From Proales similis (taxonomy: Eukaryota; Rotifera; Eurotatoria; Ploima; Proalidae), in NCBI GenBank assembly GCA_019059635.1, contig JAGVRJ010000005.1:868001-932000 (forward strand): a stretch of DNA of 64,000 bases. Direction: 5' to 3'. Each line of letters begins with the position of its first letter. Position 1 is the first letter of the stretch. Made by a program: the position numbers and the translations under genes. Shown here piece after piece: positions 1-10,440 of this stretch. The notes below the pieces were generated by a model. The model had not been told where the DNA came from, searched no databases, and was given only the letters and a program-made list of their open reading frames with translations.

Positions 1-1170
1 TTGAGCATGTAAACGTGTTCGCTTGTCACCTACCTTGCTCAGGTTCGAATAGAGCTCGGTCAACGAGTTGCAGAATTTCTCTACATCCTGAGTCATGAGC
101 TGGTCAGCATTTGCTATTCTGTTGTCCAGATTGTTCATTTTGTAATAAGTCAAGTTCCTTGTTTGTCGCAAGCGAATAAGTCTCGCCGGCCGATGATGTG
201 AAATTCCAGTCAAAATTGACTATTTACGTGAGGTATTTCGAGTAGAGAAATCGAGTCAACCGGGTTCGAAATCTGAGCTTGAGCTCGTCAAGCCCGTACT
301 TGTTCGCAATTGATCAGCTTCGAATGAGAAAGCTGACTGGTTAGCGCTTACTTTTAAAGAGTTGTTTATGATCGAAATCTAAAGTCGAACGAGCCCGGAA
401 ATTAAAGAGAAAACTGGACGATGATGATGGTCGAAGGTGAACTCACAAATGGCATGGCCACAATGTAACGGGCCACGTGTCGAATGAAATCTGCCGCATT
501 CCCGCTGATGATCGAGCTGAACGAGTCGCAAGTTTAGAAGAAGCTTTTAAGACTTTAAGTTTTAAATTTTACCTTTCAATCGATGTGCCGTTGAATATTA
601 TGAACACGTCGGCAAACGTTCGGCAAATGAGTGAGAAAGCAACAAGAAGCAAGTAGCCGACCTGATTGCAAGTTGGTAGATTATTGCAATCGCCGACTCT
701 ACAGAAACATGTTTGAACTAACTTCTGCACAGCGCCACGAGGGCACAACGATTTTCAATAGACGCATAAGCTTCCTAATCGAAACAGATTGTCAATTCGA
801 TTGAAGAGAAATCATAGAAATTGACGCGACTCACTTGAAGAACCGGGAGTCGACTGCGATTTTCTCTTTTTTGCTCTTCTTCAATTCGTTTTTAAACTTC
901 GCTTCCAATATGACGCTTTCTAAGTTCACTTACTGCACCCTTGCCCTTGGAGCTCGAAGCTTGTTGGAATTTTTTCTGAAATCTTAGTTCCAGGCATGAA
1001 ATTAGTTCAGATAGATTCAACCGAGTTCTCAAGGCCTTTGACTCTTACGCTTTGTTCCTGGTGCTCACTATTCGCTTGGACGTCCAATAGACCAGCACCA
1101 TGGAGCTGGCCAACATGATGGCACTCCGCCTGAGCTGCGGGTCCATCATGAATTTGCTAAACATGGCCAT
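1..1170 (-). CDS. ABCD3: Peroxisomal ABC half-transporter, ABCD3/PMP70 type (5' part only)
   Basis: N-terminal and first transmembrane part of an ABC subfamily D half-transporter, which carries fatty acyl-CoA-type substrates into peroxisomes. The start is ATG at 1170. Coding exons on the minus strand are about 1170-1045, an exon ending near 840, then 774-723, 661-573, 516-447, 378-352, 298-228 and 157-34; the gene continues off the left edge, so the ATP-binding domain is not in the window. Diagnostic stretches are [18 protein letters not shown] and [18 protein letters not shown], followed by [19 protein letters not shown], which follow ABCD3 closely, better than ABCD1/2. The 27-nt exon 352-378 encodes ISIINNSLK and exactly fills the gap to the family sequence. 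The junction between the first two exons is the least certain: an acceptor giving AVILEAKF keeps frame. Confidence 0.88.
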
Positions 1171-2245
1171 TTCGTCGAGTCTAAATCATACCAGCAAAGT
1201 ACATTAGATGACTGTTTGTTCGCACCGTTAAGTAGTTAAATCATTGAACATTGATTGTATGGGGTTCGACCTAGTCGCTATGGTTATGCATACAAGCAAT
1301 AGACCGGGCTGACCGCGTCAGCTGCCTTGATTTGAAAGCCGAAGCATTGACGCTAAACGCAAAGGGACTTTTTGGATGGAGGGGGTCCTTAATCATGATC
1401 ATTTGCATTAAATTGCTTCTATTATGTGAACCATGCGATTATGCTCAGATATTTTAAAAATAATCATTCAACAAGTAATTTAATTTTTTAAGTCTGACTT
1501 TTCGCGCCCTCTCGCGCTCTTTGTTTAATCAACAATTTCAGCCTATTTCTTGATTTGATCGTGCTCTGAATCTAATTAATTCTGAATATCGATCGATGGA
1601 TGGACGTTGGTCAAATTATCGCCTGAAACATGAACCGGCCTGCCATTGAACAGCAGCATTCAGGAATTATTGATCGAAGCGCATAATTGCACGCTGCTCA
1701 ATGGGCATTTATTTACTCTGGAGAGGCAATGCGCTGTGGGAGACACCTGAAATGAGAATGGAATAAGAAATTTGCGGTTTGAGTAAAAAGTTTGAATTAA
1801 AACAGAAATTAAACGACTTGACCCGGGCCGAAGCGAACAGTACAACGCGCTATCGTTAATTTGATCTTGAATATTTTTTATCTTTAATTTAATTATGTTA
1901 TCCGTTGGCCACACGAGGCGAAGCCGATTTGTCGACTCGAGACGGGCGGCTATGCTTGAATTATTCGGCAAAAGGGCTTAATCGTTTACGACAACAAACG
2001 AACAAGCACACTGAATAGAGAGCGGTCCAAGAATATGATTACTCTAGCTCGGCTAGTTCTTGAGAATGTCCGGCTTCTCTCTATCACTCTCTTTTTCGAT
2101 TATAATTTGCATGCTCGGATAATTTAGGCGGCTGACGACATAATTCCAGGTTTATAAATAGTTTTTGATTGTTTTGTTTTAGCTGACGTTTGTGGACAGA
2201 TTTAGAAAGCAAACGAAATCTAAGCTGGAAGGCTAGAAGACAAAA
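1171..2245. other. Intergenic, divergent 5' ends
   Basis: Lies between the ABCD3-type start (minus) and the iRhom start (plus). No convincing coding exon: open frames here are short, lack splice context and resemble no family I know. A TATA-like box sits near the right end. Otherwise AT-rich unremarkable sequence. Confidence 0.6.
2151..2160 (+). promoter_or_regulatory. TATA-box-like element upstream of iRhom
   Basis: TTTATAAATA lies about 90 nt upstream of the iRhom ATG at 2246, a plausible core promoter position given a short 5' UTR. Only the sequence match and position support it. Confidence 0.4.
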
Positions 2246-4948
2246 ATGAATGGTTCAAAGTTCCGAACGATTCGTACTCGTCAAGACGAGCTTGAGAACG
2301 AATTTGAAGTGGAGCTAGAGATTGAGCGGGAAGACGAAAACGAAGACGAGTGCGAGCCGTTTCCATTGCCCGATCGTGACAAAGTTCTACTGCGAACCTC
2401 TTACCTCAACATGGACCATATTGTGATGGAGGAGCACGACGTTCACGAGGCCCGTGGTCAGCGAAGCTCTTCTCGCCACGAGCCCGATTCTAGCCGACCA
2501 GAGCCGCTCACGTGGTCGAATATAATCGGCGCTATTCGCTCCATACCAGCCAAGAGTAGAAATTTTATCGGTCTGGACGCTCAGCCTGTGCAGAATAGAT
2601 CGAGCGCCGCTGCTCTGGCACCCAATAAGACAGTGGCCAAATGGAACCAGCGAACTGCCCGAGTGCTCAGTCGCAATCCAGTGTTCGGTGGCCGTGTAAA
2701 GGACGAGACCATGAGACAGCTAATCGACAATCAAGACGAACAGAGCGCCGCCAGATATTTACGCGAACCAGACCAGCAACGAGGACAGCGGAGCGTGTCA
2801 GGTATATTGTACAGTCAGTTGAGAAATGCGACCAAGGTAAAGGGCGAATTGAATTAAAAGCGTTTAGTTTTGTGAGTCTCGCTTTGGTTTAGAGAGCGAC
2901 CGGAAGCAAGCCAGAAGAGCCAGTAGAGGACGAAGGGTTTGCCAGGACAGCGTCGTTGCGTTCAGCGCGGTCATTGCCGCCTGCTGAACCTGAGAGGCAA
3001 GCGCCCGCCGAGGGCGTGAACAATATCGAAGGACCGTGGGATGCGTTCACTCACGCTTTCGGACACAAGCGCCTGTTCGGTCTCGGCTTTTGTGGGCGAT
3101 TTTTTGACAATTACATAAACACCGATCACGAGGACTATGAAAAGCTCAAATTGGTCAATCAATATCGGCCGTACTTTAGCTACTGGCTCACGTCCGTTCA
3201 AATACTCATCTGCCTCATTTCGCTGTTCGCTTATGGACTCGCGCCCATCGGCATATCGTACCACATTCGTCGGAGTCTAGTGACCAACATCTACTTGGAA
3301 AAGGAGCTGATCAGCTATCCACAGAAGGAGAACATCTGGATCGGACCGGCATTTGTAAGCGATTCATTTTTTTTTTCTAATTTGAACGTCCACCTAAACT
3401 GTTCAAGGCCGATCTAATACACATGGGAGCGAAATATGCGCCTTGCATGCGAAAAGATGCAAACATTTTCAAGGCGATAATGCTCGATCGAAGAGAAGAG
3501 AACCAAACCGCGTGTTGTGTGCGAAACGATCGCGGCGGTTGCGTGCAAACCAGCGGAGACGAGTGTCCAAGACTGCTGGCCGAATGGCACAAATGGAACG
3601 GGTCCAGCTCTGGCTCGTTCAACTCTGACGGTCGAACTTCTGGCAGCGTATGCGGCCTCGATCCAAGGTGCTGCCGATTTCCAGCTCATTTTTACAATTC
3701 CCGACTTAACGAAGTGAATCAAATAAAAGGTTTTGTGGCGATCCGGACTCGCTCAAGTGGCCCGATGACATTACCCAATGGCCGGTAGGTGCAACAGAAA
3801 GAAGAGAAAAATTATGCTTGATCGAAACACACTACGAGCAGATTTGCAGAGAGCAGACCACAGTTCCGAACTCATCGATTGACGTCAACCGTCACATGTA
3901 CTGTGAACTAATCGGACGGCCTTGTTGTATCGGCATACAAGGCGAGTGTATGATCACAACTCAAGAGAACTGTGAGTTTCTACGCGGCTACTTTCACGAA
4001 GAGGCTTTCCTCTGCTCTCAGGTACGAGCTGCATTTTCATCCGGCTTCTGTCCGGCCTTCTTAAATCTACCAACGTTTAAGGTGGACTGCATGCAAGACG
4101 TGTGTGGAATGATCGACTTTCTGCACCGCGAAGAGCCTGATCAAGTCTACAGACTGTTCACATCTATATTCATTCACTCTGGGTGGGAATTAGTGTCAAA
4201 TTGATATCTCGCGCTCGATCTGAACGAAAGCGACCTAAAAGAGTTCTTCAGCTTTTGATCACAATTCTGTTCAACATATTCATTCTGAGAGACCTCGAGA
4301 AGCTCGCCGGCTGCTTTAGAGTGGCGATTATTTTCATCGCTTCGGGAATCATCGGCAACCTTGGCTCAGCTATATTTCTACCCTACCAGGCCGAGGTGAA
4401 TAGCTTCTTTTGTTTGTCTACTTCTTATTGTCGCTATTGTTTACAACCAATTAAAAAGGTCGGGCCCTCGGGTGGACAATTTGGCATAATTGGCTGCTTA
4501 TTCGTGGAAATGTTTCAAGCCTGGTAAGAGTCGGCCGCGAGCTTTGCCTATTTTTCTTCTCCTTGTTTAATCAAGTACTTGAAGGAAGTTTTATGTGAAT
4601 CCGTGGAGCGCATTCTTCAAGCTTCTAACGCTTCTGTTTGCACTGGCTGTAATTGGCCTACTTCCAATGATAGACAACTTTGCGAACATGTTCGGCTTTC
4701 TAGCCGGCATTCTGCTCGGCTCTATACTCTTTCCCAACTTCGACGTTCAGTTCAGATGTAGACGTGCGCTGATCATCACCATGAGCATAAGCATCGTGGT
4801 GTCAGTGCTCGCCGCACTCATTGTTTTGTTCTACGTGAGGCCGATTGAGAAATGCGACTGGTGCAAGTTGGTCAGCTGTCCATTTGACAAGACCTACTGT
4901 CTCGATATGGACTTTAATGTGACGAGATTAAAGCGCAGTTGGCTCTGA
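2246..4948 (+). CDS. RHBDF: Inactive rhomboid (iRhom, RHBDF family)
   Basis: ER/Golgi polytopic pseudoprotease; in other animals iRhoms control trafficking of ADAM17 and EGF-family ligands. Nine exons sum to 743 aa: 2246-2836, 2893-3354, 3408-3667, 3730-3784, 3842-4021, 4082-4182, 4242-4395, 4459-4523, 4585-4948. The first ~250 residues are an acidic cytosolic tail. Then come a first membrane span near [20 protein letters not shown], a Cys-rich luminal iRhom homology domain (SACC-like block [15 protein letters not shown], then GRPCCIG and RGYFHEEA), and the rhomboid core with LRDLEKLAG. The iRhom proline is present in VGPSGGQFG (around residue 604). The serine of the rhomboid GxSG motif is also present, whereas the TM6 histidine is Asn (FANMFGF, about residue 657), so the dyad is still broken. 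The family assignment is secure; loss of catalysis is an inference from the missing histidine. Confidence 0.95.
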
Positions 4949-5023
4949 TTTTCACTGATATTTGCAAATAGTCTATTTAGTTTTGATTCAATCAAACAAA
5001 AATGCTCATTTTTCCTCTGTGCG

Positions 5024-5029
5024 AATAAA
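5024..5029 (+). terminator. Poly(A) signal of iRhom
   Basis: AATAAA about 75 nt past the iRhom stop codon, in a normal position for a short 3' UTR. Confidence 0.5.
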
Positions 5030-6199
5030 CGTAAACCTTTTCGATTTAATTAGCACTTTGCCTGGCGTCTGGCGCACCTAGTCTCTGTGGAGTTTTCGTT
5101 TTAGCTTTCTCTTTTGTTTTCTTGGGCGTAAGCGTCTTTATCGATCTATGAGCCGATTTTCATTTTTGGGTGGGAGTGAGAACATCCTCTCAGGCTAGAA
5201 CTCATACAACTATTATACGATAGGCGAATATGATTTTGTATGCAAATGAACAATCGCCCAGATCTGTACGGCTCGATCGAATCTTTTCATAAATTAGAAT
5301 TAATGATTTTCTCTGATTGATTTAGCAGACGCTGCCTATTTTCAGACACCGATTCAAGTAATTTGGAGCATTTAGAGCCATCTAATGTAACGTTATATCA
5401 TTAAGTACATTGGCCATTTGCCCTGACGCGCATTCAATCGGATTTGAGTAAATTACCGGCTGCGACTTGAATTTTCCCCTCTTTTTCATTAGTTTAAAAA
5501 ATAGAATTTCCGCTCTGTGAAATAGCTTATCTCACAATGCGTGACTGGTTCCGAACGCGTTTTGCATTGTATGCTCGTCGTAGAAGAGGAAATAAACGAC
5601 GACTGACGCTCTAATCGTCTAGACGATTGATAGGCCAGAAGGGTAGTAAACAAAACTGTTTGGCATCGATTGGCGGAGAATTGATTAAAAGCGAGCGTTG
5701 TTGTCGCTTATTATGCAAATACATAATTGAGAAACGAGAACGAGCGGCAAGATTCACTTATCAAAGTTGGCTGACAGACAGTTGCTGTCTAGCACTTGGC
5801 TATTTATCTTGCAGTCAACAGCAACGAGTCAAATAGATAGCAAACAAGGTGTGTGTCGTGTGCAGTCTAGAACATCGTGAGCGATTAATTGCCGACCTTT
5901 GTTTGGTTTTCTTTTACGATTCTCCTCCTCCTAGACACTTTCTATCTTGTATTCAAACTTAAAAGTTGGTGCGTCATTGCTTTTTAATATTCTATAAATA
6001 GAACTCTCTAAAGCGTTAAAACAACTCATTCTCAGATTGTTTCCAATCATTTACCTACCAACCTGGGCTGGCTCACATTCACATGAGCAATCGATGTTTG
6101 GCACAAAACCATTCAATCGTGTCGAGCTTTAGAGTCAAGCACGTGAATTAGATAATACTCGTTAGCAAGCATTCGGGCGTGTCAAGCGTCCGCTTTCTC

Positions 6200-6208
6200 T
6201 ATAAATAG
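6200..6208 (+). promoter_or_regulatory. TATA box of carbonic anhydrase 1
   Basis: CTATAAATAG about 100 nt upstream of the ATG at 6303, preceded by GC-richer sequence. It is a strong consensus TATA and the position fits a short 5' UTR. Confidence 0.5.
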
Positions 6209-6302
6209 CACTCTGAAATTTCGTTTAAATAAACAACGATTTTCTCACGATCTGTGTGCTCTTTTAAATCGAAAACACAACCAACTTATTAGAACAAGCG
6301 AG

Positions 6303-7434
6303 ATGGCAGCTGATCCAAAAACCGGTCTTGAATGGGACTATTCTGACGAGCACGGTAAGCCTCCACATTTTTTTTTCTTTAAATTTTAGCCTTCAATCAC
6401 CTTTACGCTTGTGTTAATTAAAACAAAAAGGTCCGCAGAAATGGCAAGAGCTTTACCAGCACGGCCAGCATCAGTCGCCAATTGATATCCAAACCAAAGA
6501 GGCTGTCTACGATCAGACTCTTGCATCGAGGCCGTTCAAAATCGACTACAGTCCTGAGTGCTTCACTGAGCTGAAGAACACGGGCAATTCTTTCAACGTA
6601 TTTGGCAGCGCAGACGCCAAGTCGAGTAAGACAGCGACAAATTTAGATTCAAACCGCTTAGTCAAAAGCTTGACTCCGAAAGGTATCGTCGGCGGACCAG
6701 CTCAACACGTACATCGTTTCTTGCAGTTTCACATGCACTGGGGCAAAGACGAGAGCGAAGGCTCAGAGCATTTGGTCGACGGCCAATCGTTTCCAGCCGA
6801 GGTGACTACTCGATTAATTTCGACTCTCTAATGACGCGATCTGATTGAGCTTGTGCGCGAAGATTCATTTCGTCAACTGGAATTCTGAGCTTTACAAAGA
6901 GGCTGGCGAAGCGATGAAGTCGGACAAACACGACGGACTTATGGTGCTCGGCGCATTCTTTCAACTAGGCAATCACAACCCAGAAATAGAAAAGATACTC
7001 AAGGCCTATTCAGATATTCGAGTGAACGGCCAAGCCACCAAGCTTGCCGAGCCACTCGACTACAAGAAGCTGCTACCAGGTAGAATCATAATCGATTTAT
7101 TTCTGACTGATCATCTTATGACCCTATGTTGAATATAGAGGACTTGAATAGCTACTGGCACTATCACGGCTCGCTCACCACCCCACCGTGTTATCAGAGC
7201 GTCGAGTGGGTCGTGTTCAAACAGCCTGTTGACATTTCTAAAGATCAGGTGAGTAAATGGTTTCGAATCATTTTGCTTTATGATAATTACATGATGACTG
7301 CAAAGCTTGAACGCCTGAGGGAGCTCTATCGATGCAAGGACTCAAACGACTGCTGCAAAAAGTATCAGATCGAACTAAACTATCGACCGGTGTGTGACAT
7401 GAACGAGCGAAAGCTTTATCGAACCTTCGAATAA
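6303..7434 (+). CDS. Cytosolic-type alpha-carbonic anhydrase, predicted active
   Basis: Zinc enzyme for reversible CO2 hydration. Six exons give 280 aa: 6303-6354, 6431-6625, 6662-6801, 6863-7079, 7139-7248, 7306-7434. Typical blocks are visible: [35 protein letters not shown] and the C-terminal NYRPVCDM. The three zinc ligands are present (His106, His108 and His131 of EIHFVNW, equivalent to His94/96/119 of human CA II), as is the Thr of SLTTPP (Thr199). The proton-shuttle position (His64 of CA II) reads Asn in NTGNSF, so turnover may be slower than in CA II. There is no signal peptide, so a cytosolic location is inferred. The next gene is a tandem paralogue sharing most intron positions. Several extra cysteines in the last exon are unusual. 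Confidence 0.93.
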
Positions 7435-7817
7435 TCTGCCTGTGACGAATTTCTCGCTGCATTTTGTGTAATTAATTTCTGAGAGCCTTCCTCTGATTTT
7501 TGAGCCGATTTAGAAAGCAGCTTAACAGGGCTCCTTTCCTTCCTCTAATCTGTTTTTTTTTCTTCTAATCCGAAGAGGATTGAATCAATTTTTACATTTT
7601 TAAATAATCTATCGCCCCTCCCCAAGCAAAGAGTTAAATAAAGGAGAAGTAGTAAGCCGTTTTAAAGATTTTGTTGGTCTACGACATTCAACACAGGAAA
7701 TGAGGGTTGACACGAACGAGACGAACGGGGGAGCCATAAAAGAAGCCAAACGCCACGAGCGAATCGGGCCACCAAGAAATATTTTGTTTGCGAAATAATT
7801 TGGTTGTTTAAGAAAAA
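7435..7817. other. Short spacer between the two carbonic anhydrase genes
   Basis: About 380 nt containing the 3' UTR of the first gene and the promoter/5' UTR of the second. No other feature is visible. Confidence 0.55.
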
Positions 7818-8998
7818 ATGGTGTTGGACTGCTGTTCAATCAAGGCCGTGGAAGATTTAGTAATTTCGCACGAGCGAAAGGCTTCTGTGACTCTTCAAAT
7901 TGATTACACCGAAGACGACATAGAGGCCGATATGAATTATCGACTTCCACCGGACGCTCCGAGCGATCACCAGTCACCGATAAACATTTGCTCGTCTGAC
8001 TGCCAGTTTGACTCTGAGCTAGAGAAGAGTCCACTTGTGATCAATTATCGATCGTCGAATTTCTTGGAGCTCGAAAACGACGGCTATGTAATCAAAGTGA
8101 GCGGAACTGCTGATGATCAACAAGCGGGTACAGATTGCGTTGTTTTTGAGCCAGCCTCTTCTAAACGAGTGCCGCTTTGATTCATCAAGTATATGGCGCC
8201 GATACGCACAAGAAATACAAATATTCTCATATGGCCATACACTGGGGTGTGAATGACTTTGAAGGTTCAGAGCATCTAGTTGACGGCGAAGCGTATCCGG
8301 GCGAGGTACGACGTTCGCTCTAATTTTTAATGAATTCAATTTTTCTGATCAAAAGCGTTCTAGCTTCAATTTTTCCATTGGGATTTCGAACACTACAAGA
8401 GCTTCAAAGAGGCCAGAAAGTCGAACTCTCACGATGGAATCTTGATCATTTCGGTTTTTTTGGACGTAAGCTGCATTAGATTGAGCAAGAGAAAGTGGCG
8501 AATTAATAGTTGTTGATGAAAGACGCTAACTGAGAATATGGAAATTCAAAAGCTTCTCGACTGCCTCAAGAATATTGAGCTTAGAGGCCAGGCATACCCA
8601 ATAAGAACTGAGATATCGCCTCGCAAGTTGTTTCCGAGTAAATTCTATTCAATTGGAACGAAGCTAAATTTGACGCTTAACTCGTCCAGGAAAAATGGAT
8701 CAATACTGGACCTATGATGGCTCTCTTACCGTTCCTCCCTACACCCAGTGCGCCAAGTGGATCATAATGAAAGACCCTGTCAACATCTCGCGCAATCAGG
8801 TAATATTCTTAAATTAATTCAAATCGGGCGTGTCACCGCTTTGCTCATCTACGCAAATAAATCTTCAAGCTAGACGGCTTGAAAAAAGTCTATTCGTGTC
8901 TGAGCTACGCCGACACTTCCGAGGCTGTTCGGATAAAAGCCAATTTTAGAGCATGTCAACCTCTCAACGGACGCAAAGTTAAAAAGTCATTTAAATAA
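7818..8998 (+). CDS. Acatalytic carbonic anhydrase-related protein
   Basis: Alpha-carbonic anhydrase fold without a full zinc site, like vertebrate CARPs, which act through protein binding. Six exons sum to 293 aa: 7818-8127, 8190-8305, 8364-8465, 8523-8637, 8690-8799, 8870-8998. Family blocks are [48 protein letters not shown] and the C-terminal ACQPLNGRKVKKSF. In HMAIHWG the first ligand is Ala (about residue 119) and only the second His (121) remains; the third ligand is Gln in LQFFHWD (about 144). Two of three zinc ligands are therefore lost, and Thr200 is Val. It lies immediately downstream of an intact paralogue with closely matching exon phases, so it arose by tandem duplication. The first ~40 residues have no clear counterpart in the family. 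Confidence 0.9.
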
Positions 8999-8999
8999 A
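8994..8999 (+). terminator. Poly(A) signal overlapping the stop codon
   Basis: AATAAA formed by the last sense codon and the TAA stop of the carbonic anhydrase-related gene. If used, its 3' UTR would be only tens of bases long. Confidence 0.35.
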
Positions 9000-9242
9000 C
9001 TTGAGCGAGACAAGTGAGAGCGTTCGCACGCGGGCACCCACCTCTTATCGATGATTGGCTGCATTTTAAAAAATGTGAAGCCCCATTTACCTTAAATGCA
9101 ATCCCCTCTTCAACCCGTTGCTTTATAGACCGATTGGTTAGAAGAATAAATCGTGACCAAAGAATGATTGGCTTCCGAATTGATTGCATCTGGCAAGAGG
9201 CTGGCCAAAATCGGGCCAGCAGATAAGCGGCTTGTCTCCGAA

Positions 9243-9250
9243 TTATAAAT
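9243..9250 (+). promoter_or_regulatory. TATA-like element of the DNase gene
   Basis: TTATAAAT about 60 nt upstream of the ATG at 9305, between the carbonic anhydrase-related gene and the DNase gene. Consensus match and spacing only. Confidence 0.35.
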
Positions 9251-9304
9251 TGTGGCAAATGCAGCAAGAAAAATTCGGTATAACGATTTGAAAGAGAAAG
9301 AGTA

Positions 9305-10303
9305 ATGTCAAGAATATTCTTGGCCTTGGTCGTGTGGGCTTTTCTGGCCGTGCTCGCCACCGGCGTCACAGTCTCGTCTTCTAAGCTCACAGTCGGCTCG
9401 TTCAATATTCAAACGCTTGGGCCAACTAAAATGTCTCGGCCCGAGTTTGTCGAATCGGTTACCCAGATTTTATCGCGCTATGACATTGTGCTCATTCAAG
9501 AGGTCCGCGACTCGTCTGTCTACAAAATTATCACTCAATTGACCGAAAAGCTAAACGATAGAGTCGAGTAAGTTCTTGGCTGAGAACTGAGTCGTGACTG
9601 TCGTCCTAACGGGAGTTTAACTTTCTCAAGGTCAGAAGGCATCAAATACGACTTTGTGATCAGTCCTAGACTTGGAGAGGGCACATATAAAGAGCAACTT
9701 GCCTATTTATACAGGTTGGTTAATGAATCACTTGATTCGTGACGTCAACAGCTAATCGAATACAATTGAAGAAGGAAAAATTTCGATTCGAGAGAAATCC
9801 ATGTTGTTTACAGCTACATGCATACGGATGAGAAGAAAGTTTATGAGCGGCCTCCGTACATTGCTCGTTTCCAAGTCAGAAACAGCGATATTTCGTTGCG
9901 CAATTTCACTCTCATGAACCTGCACCTGAAGCCGACAAACGTTTTCCTTGAGAGTATCGGCCTACGAGCGGTAGTCGATGAGCATCGACGCAATTTCAAC
10001 GAAGATGACATCGCTCTAATCGGCGACATGAACATCGCTTGCAAATACATTTCACAAGCCGACAGGAACATAGTTCGCGCAATCCTGAGCGAATTCCAGT
10101 GGTTCATAGGTGACAATGTGGCGACCACAATTAGCAGCAGCACTTGCGCCTATGACCGTATTCTCATTCGAGGACAATCGTTTCTTAACGCTGTCGTCCC
10201 AAACAGCAACCGGGCCTACTACTACCACAAGGAAATGAATCTGAATTCACAGCAGGTCGCTGCCATTAGTGACCACTATCCAGTTGAATTTAAGCTCCAA
10301 TGA
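9305..10303 (+). CDS. Secreted deoxyribonuclease I-like endonuclease
   Basis: Divalent-cation-dependent DNA endonuclease of the exonuclease/endonuclease/phosphatase fold. Three exons give 291 aa: 9305-9567, 9631-9714, 9775-10303. Residues 1-21 are a hydrophobic signal peptide, so the enzyme is probably secreted or lysosomal. DNase I blocks follow in order: VGSFNIQTLG (metal-site Asn), LIQEVRDS (Glu66), the first catalytic His in NLHLKPT, IGDMN, CAYDRI and the second catalytic His in SDHYPVEF. All active-site residues known for DNase I are retained, so activity is expected. The family's small disulphide near residue 100 is absent; two of its usual cysteines are missing. Convergent with the FYVE gene, whose end lies 138 nt away. 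Confidence 0.93.
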
Positions 10304-10374
10304 GCTCTAAACAGACAATCTTAGTCAAAAGGCAAACGCTGTACTCCGAGTGCAAACTAAATCTTTTGTTTCGC

Positions 10375-10399
10375 TTTATTCTAAAAAATTCTCTTTATT
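10375..10399 (-). terminator. Poly(A) signals of the SARA-type gene
   Basis: Two TTTATT copies on the plus strand (AATAAA on minus) lie 40-70 nt past the SARA-type stop codon at 10441, within the 138-nt gap to the convergent DNase gene. Confidence 0.5.
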
Positions 10400-10440
10400 T
10401 TACGAAAAAAGTTATTGCTGATTGGGTGGAACTGGCCGGT

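Larger units (their letters stand above)
4949..6302. other. Intergenic between iRhom and carbonic anhydrase 1
   Basis: Holds the iRhom poly(A) signal at the left and the carbonic anhydrase promoter at the right. The roughly 1.2 kb between shows no gene I can support. Confidence 0.6.

Noticed and set aside
8128-8189. Apparent frameshift in the carbonic anhydrase-related gene
   Set aside because: Ending the intron at the first acceptors breaks the frame, but the acceptor ending at 8189 gives a 62-nt intron and a continuous reading frame, so the gene is intact.
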